Assembly: GCA_030619405.1 (NCBI GenBank)
Contig: JAUXBK010000125.1
Location: forward strand, 1-7,882
Direction of reading: 5' to 3'
Length of the DNA: 7,882 nt
From: Sedimenticola sp.
Lineage (GTDB): Bacteria; Pseudomonadota; Gammaproteobacteria; Chromatiales; Chromatiaceae
Positions 5,384-7,882 of the stretch are shown here, piece by piece; position 1 is the first letter of the stretch; each line of letters starts with the position of its first letter. The notes below the pieces were generated by a model. That model did no database searches. It had not been told where the DNA came from and worked only from the letters and a program-made list of their open reading frames with translations. Made by a program: the position numbers and the translations under genes.

Positions 5384-6136
5384 TCAAGACGGTCGGGAGA
5401 AACCCGACTCCACCTCACGCCAGAGCTGCTCGTAGGCGTGTGCCGCCAGGCTATTGGAAGAGAAGCTGTTGAGGGGCGCTCGGTGGATGCCCATCTGCTC
5501 CACGTCGCTGGCGTAAGGGATGCAGGTGGAGAGTGCTTCCGGGTGGTGACGGGACATCTCTTCGATCAGTTCCTCGTGCATCTGCTTGCGCCGGTCCACC
5601 ATGGAGAAGAAGGGCATCAGTTCTACATTCCGCATCTCCTGGCCCCGCAGAAAATCCAGTAGCTGTTCATAGGTGCGCAGCGAGAGGGTGGTGGGAATGG
5701 TGGGGATCAGCAGCGCGTCTGCGGCGCGGAAGATGTTCTCCGAGACCAGCGAGAGGCTGGGCGGACAGTCGAGGAAGATTCGGTCGAACTCTTCAGAGAG
5801 GGGCCGCAGCAGCCGTCGCAGCTGTTTCACCGGTTTCTTCGCCTCGCCCAGGATCAGGTCCATATAGCGGCAGGAGAAGTCTGCGGGGAGCAGATCCAGG
5901 TTTTCGAAATCGGTCCCCTTGATCAGCTGGTCCACCTCCCGCTCGCCACGCAACATCCGGCGGCTGCCGCCCTTGATCCTCGGCTTGATCCGGAAGTAAA
6001 AGGTGGCAGCTGCCTGTGGATCCAGATCCCACACCAGGGTACGGTAACCATCCCGGGCCGAGAGGTAGGCGAGATTGACAGCGGTGGCGGTTTTTCCCAC
6101 CCCTCCCTTGATATTGTAGGCCGCATAGATCCTCAT
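5384..6136 (-). CDS. ParA/MinD-family ATPase
   Basis: The 250-residue cytosolic P-loop ATPase has the deviant Walker A motif of ParA proteins, K10GGVGK15T16, with the signature lysine K10. Walker A' is D37LD39PQ and Walker B is FLD123CPP. ATP-bound dimers of this family bind nucleoid DNA non-specifically or the membrane, and position plasmids, chromosomes or protein cargo when a partner triggers hydrolysis. No amphipathic C-terminal MinD helix is evident, so DNA-based action is more likely (inference). No parB gene or parS-like site adjoins it. Its start overlaps the stop of the upstream CHAD gene in ATGA (6133-6136), which means shared transcription and probable translational coupling. This fixes the start and suggests that the CHAD protein is its partner or cargo adaptor. 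The family call is firm; the cargo is unknown. Confidence 0.93.
   Translation of the reverse strand: MRIYAAYNIKGGVGKTATAVNLAYLSARDGYRTLVWDLDPQAAATFYFRIKPRIKGGSRRMLRGEREVDQLIKGTDFENLDLLPADFSCRYMDLILGEAKKPVKQLRRLLRPLSEEFDRIFLDCPPSLSLVSENIFRAADALLIPTIPTTLSLRTYEQLLDFLRGQEMRNVELMPFFSMVDRRKQMHEELIEEMSRHHPEALSTCIPYASDVEQMGIHRAPLNSFSSNSLAAHAYEQLWREVESGFSRPS
5392..5408 (-). other. Hairpin at the 3' end of the ParA gene
   Basis: GTCGGG (5392-5397) pairs with CCCGAC (5403-5408) around a 5-base loop, inside the last codons of the ATPase gene. On the - strand no T-run follows, so a Rho-independent terminator is doubtful. It may stabilise the mRNA end. Confidence 0.35.
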
Positions 6137-7707
6137 ACCCGCTTCCCCCTGCGCCCTTTGCCGGCCGGTGCAAACAGCCGGGTGAACAGGGCCCGGTTCT
6201 CTCTGGAGGCAAAGGTCTCGAAACGGTCGTGGAATTCCACCCGCGTCTGCAGCTGGCGCTCCAGCAGGCCGTCCACCAGCATCCCCATGGCCAGCAGCGT
6301 GTCCGGCGGTACCTGACCTTCATCGGCCATCTGGCGCGCCAATTCCCGCAGCTTGTGCGCCTGCACCTCCAGATCCTGGTGGGTGCCCAGGTTGTCGAGC
6401 AGGATCTTGATCGCCTTGATGGTCGCAGAAATCTTTTTATTCGGATAAATACTTCTAAAATACTCAATAAGATATCTTAACTTTTTACAGCTCTTCCTTA
6501 GCTCATGGAGCGCATCGGGATGACTCGCTGCCGTTATCGCCTCCCCCTCCTGCATGACCCTTTTGTAGATCTTGTGGATACGGCGGCTGGCCACCTCCCC
6601 GATCGGGCGATCGGCGCTGGGGGCCCCACCCTCCGGTGGCGATTCCAGAAAACCGCGCCACTTTTTGAGCAGTTTGCGAAAGTGGGGAGAGTTGAGCTTC
6701 TTCACCATCTCCCGGTGTTCGCTCTTCTGATGCCTGATCAGAAACTGCTGCAGTGGTTCCAGATCCTGCCGGAACTGAGGCCGCAGGCTGTCCCGGTACT
6801 CCTCGAACCCCAGCAGGTAGACATCCATGTCCCGGGTCGGTCCAGTAACCTGCCCCACCCAGGCAAAACCCTCTTTGAATATTTCCACCTCGGGCGCCGG
6901 GAACACCCCTTTGATCTGGGTCAGGGCAGACCGGGTGCGCCGCACCGCCACCCGCAGGTCGTGCAGGAACTCGGTGTCCAGGTCGGCACGGGTGCCGGCA
7001 AGGTTGGTCTCCACGGCATCGAGGAGATGCAGGTGTATCGCTCGGGCCGCCTCCTGCGCCGGCATATCCGGATGGAAGTGGAACTTGAGCTTGGAGGTGT
7101 AGTCCACCGGCCGACGCCCGACCGCCGTCAGCGCCTCGTCCAGCAACCGACCCGAAACCGGCTCCATCTCAAGCTCTTCGGTCAGGAACTGCAGCATCTG
7201 CTGCCGGGGTTTGCGGTATCCCCGCACCGGGAGCAGCCGGATGCGCCCATCGAGCGCTACCGATTCCCCTTTCCCGGGCTCCCTGCCCTCGTACTCCTCG
7301 ATCGCCAGCTGCAGCACCGTCTTCTCTTCGTCGTCCAGCATCCGCAGCATGCGCACCCGGCTCTTCACCACCATCTGTGGCAGCAGGGCCCGCATCTCCA
7401 GCAGGGGTGCCAGGTCATCGCGCATCCTGCCGTCGGGAAAGTCCCAGACGAAACGGGGCATCTCACCGCTGATCCGGAGCCTCTCCTGTTCCAGATCCGC
7501 CCAGACCAACCACCGTTCCCGGCCCCGGGATTCCCGCCACAGCAGGGCATGGGCCTGGTAGAGCCTCCAGTCGAAACTATCGTAGAAAGTTATTGTAACA
7601 GTTTGTTCCTGTTCTATTTTTAAATCGAATGCAGAACTGAGAGCGGCAAGTACGCCGGCAGCGGCATGGGCTCCGGAAAGCTGGAACTGCTGAGGTTCGT
7701 TCGACAT
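6133..7707 (-). CDS. CHAD-domain protein with degenerate CYTH-like N-terminal domain
   Basis: The protein has 524 residues. The C-terminal part (about 210-510) is a CHAD domain, an all-helical double bundle rich in conserved histidine and basic residues. The two repeats are marked by FLHDLRVAVRRTR (H249, R252, R256, R257, R259) and HELRKSCKKLRY (H401, R404, K405, K408, K409, R411), each followed by a GxxxDxxV-like helix (about 289-296 and 441-448). CHAD domains are known to bind inorganic polyphosphate. Residues about 28-190 resemble a CYTH (triphosphate tunnel) domain around TFYDSFDWRLYQ (40-51), but the ExExK motif is not intact (KIEQEQT), so catalysis is doubtful. The ATG has GAGG four to five bases upstream, and the only in-frame upstream ATG is followed at once by TGA. 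It is the first gene of an operon with the ParA ATPase. Two segments use AT-rich codons unlike the rest (see findings). Confidence 0.88.
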   Translation of the reverse strand: MSNEPQQFQLSGAHAAAGVLAALSSAFDLKIEQEQTVTITFYDSFDWRLYQAHALLWRESRGRERWLVWADLEQERLRISGEMPRFVWDFPDGRMRDDLAPLLEMRALLPQMVVKSRVRMLRMLDDEEKTVLQLAIEEYEGREPGKGESVALDGRIRLLPVRGYRKPRQQMLQFLTEELEMEPVSGRLLDEALTAVGRRPVDYTSKLKFHFHPDMPAQEAARAIHLHLLDAVETNLAGTRADLDTEFLHDLRVAVRRTRSALTQIKGVFPAPEVEIFKEGFAWVGQVTGPTRDMDVYLLGFEEYRDSLRPQFRQDLEPLQQFLIRHQKSEHREMVKKLNSPHFRKLLKKWRGFLESPPEGGAPSADRPIGEVASRRIHKIYKRVMQEGEAITAASHPDALHELRKSCKKLRYLIEYFRSIYPNKKISATIKAIKILLDNLGTHQDLEVQAHKLRELARQMADEGQVPPDTLLAMGMLVDGLLERQLQTRVEFHDRFETFASRENRALFTRLFAPAGKGRRGKRV

Positions 7708-7730
7708 GGCGCCTCACATGAAAAGTCTGT

Positions 7731-7747
7731 CCTGTTTCCGCAACAGG
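7731..7747 (-). other. Hairpin in the leader of the CHAD-parA operon
   Basis: CCTGTT (7731-7736) pairs with AACAGG (7742-7747) around TCCGC, 24 bases upstream of the CHAD start codon. It could be an operator-like palindrome or an mRNA leader structure. I found no convincing -35/-10 pair between it and the octamer repeat upstream. Confidence 0.35.
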
Positions 7748-7829
7748 GAAGTAATAAACCCAGGATAGTAATCCACCACCGGCCAAATAGGAAACCCGTT
7801 CAGAGGATGATGCAGAAAAATCAAAGGCG

Positions 7830-7859
7830 TTCTCGCGCAAAGACGCAAAGGCGCAAAGA
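7830..7859 (-). repeat. Interspersed octamer repeat, copy 4 (3 units, - orientation)
   Basis: On the - strand there are three units: TCTTTGCG, CCTTTGCG, TCTTTGCG (7859-7836), then CGAGAA (7835-7830). It lies 123 bases upstream of the CHAD start and points toward it, mirroring copy 3 at the other end of the operon. An A-rich flank (on the + strand) runs to the window edge. Confidence 0.88.
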
Positions 7860-7882
7860 AAACCTTTAAAAAACTGAAAAAA

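Noticed and set aside
5047..5662. Small open frames running through the octamer repeats, such as frames rich in KTQRRK or LCVFAREM
   Set aside because: An 8-bp unit without stop codons keeps several frames open. The peptides mirror the repeat and have no independent start signals or domains.
6505..7623. Long + strand open frame (372 codons) across the CHAD gene
   Set aside because: It is the antisense of a well-supported CHAD protein, its composition is shadow-like (many His, Pro, Arg, Gln), and it has no motif.

Overview
The window joins two kinds of DNA. Positions 1 to about 1880 are AT-rich and mobile in character. Positions about 1890-7882 are GC-rich, with the codon habits of a high-GC gammaproteobacterium. 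A free-living or sulfur-cycling marine lineage is my guess only; no rRNA or other marker is present to test it.

Left part (1-1775): the remains of a chromosomal integron. An integron-integrase gene (intI) starts at 1124 on the + strand, but it has a frameshift and has lost its C-terminal half. Reading away from it, a seven-base core site (982-988) marks the attI/cassette junction. Next comes one cassette on the - strand that carries a CDP-alcohol phosphatidyltransferase gene (916-215). The far end of the cassette (about 129-133) is cut by the 3' end of a group II intron whose domains V and VI can be folded base by base (61-128). The intron runs opposite to the cassette gene and enters a bottom-strand core site, as known for group IIC introns that target attC sites. 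Just beyond the point where intI loses homology is an 80-bp element with 20-bp imperfect inverted repeats (1696-1775).

Right part (1783-7882): two transcription units. The first is one large RND-family efflux permease gene (1891-5043, +) with no adaptor or outer-membrane partner in view. The second is a two-gene operon on the - strand: a CHAD-domain protein with a CYTH-like N-terminus (7707-6133), joined by an ATGA overlap to a ParA-family ATPase (6136-5384). CHAD domains bind polyphosphate and ParA ATPases position cellular cargo, so the pair may position polyphosphate or regulate something bound to it (inference).

Each GC-rich unit is bracketed by copies of a short interspersed repeat made of tandem 8-bp TCTTTGCG units ending in CGAGAA. 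The four copies lie at about 1803, 5066, 5282 and 7830 and always point inward toward the enclosed genes. The small open frames over these repeats, and the long antisense frames in the GC-rich genes, are not treated as genes.
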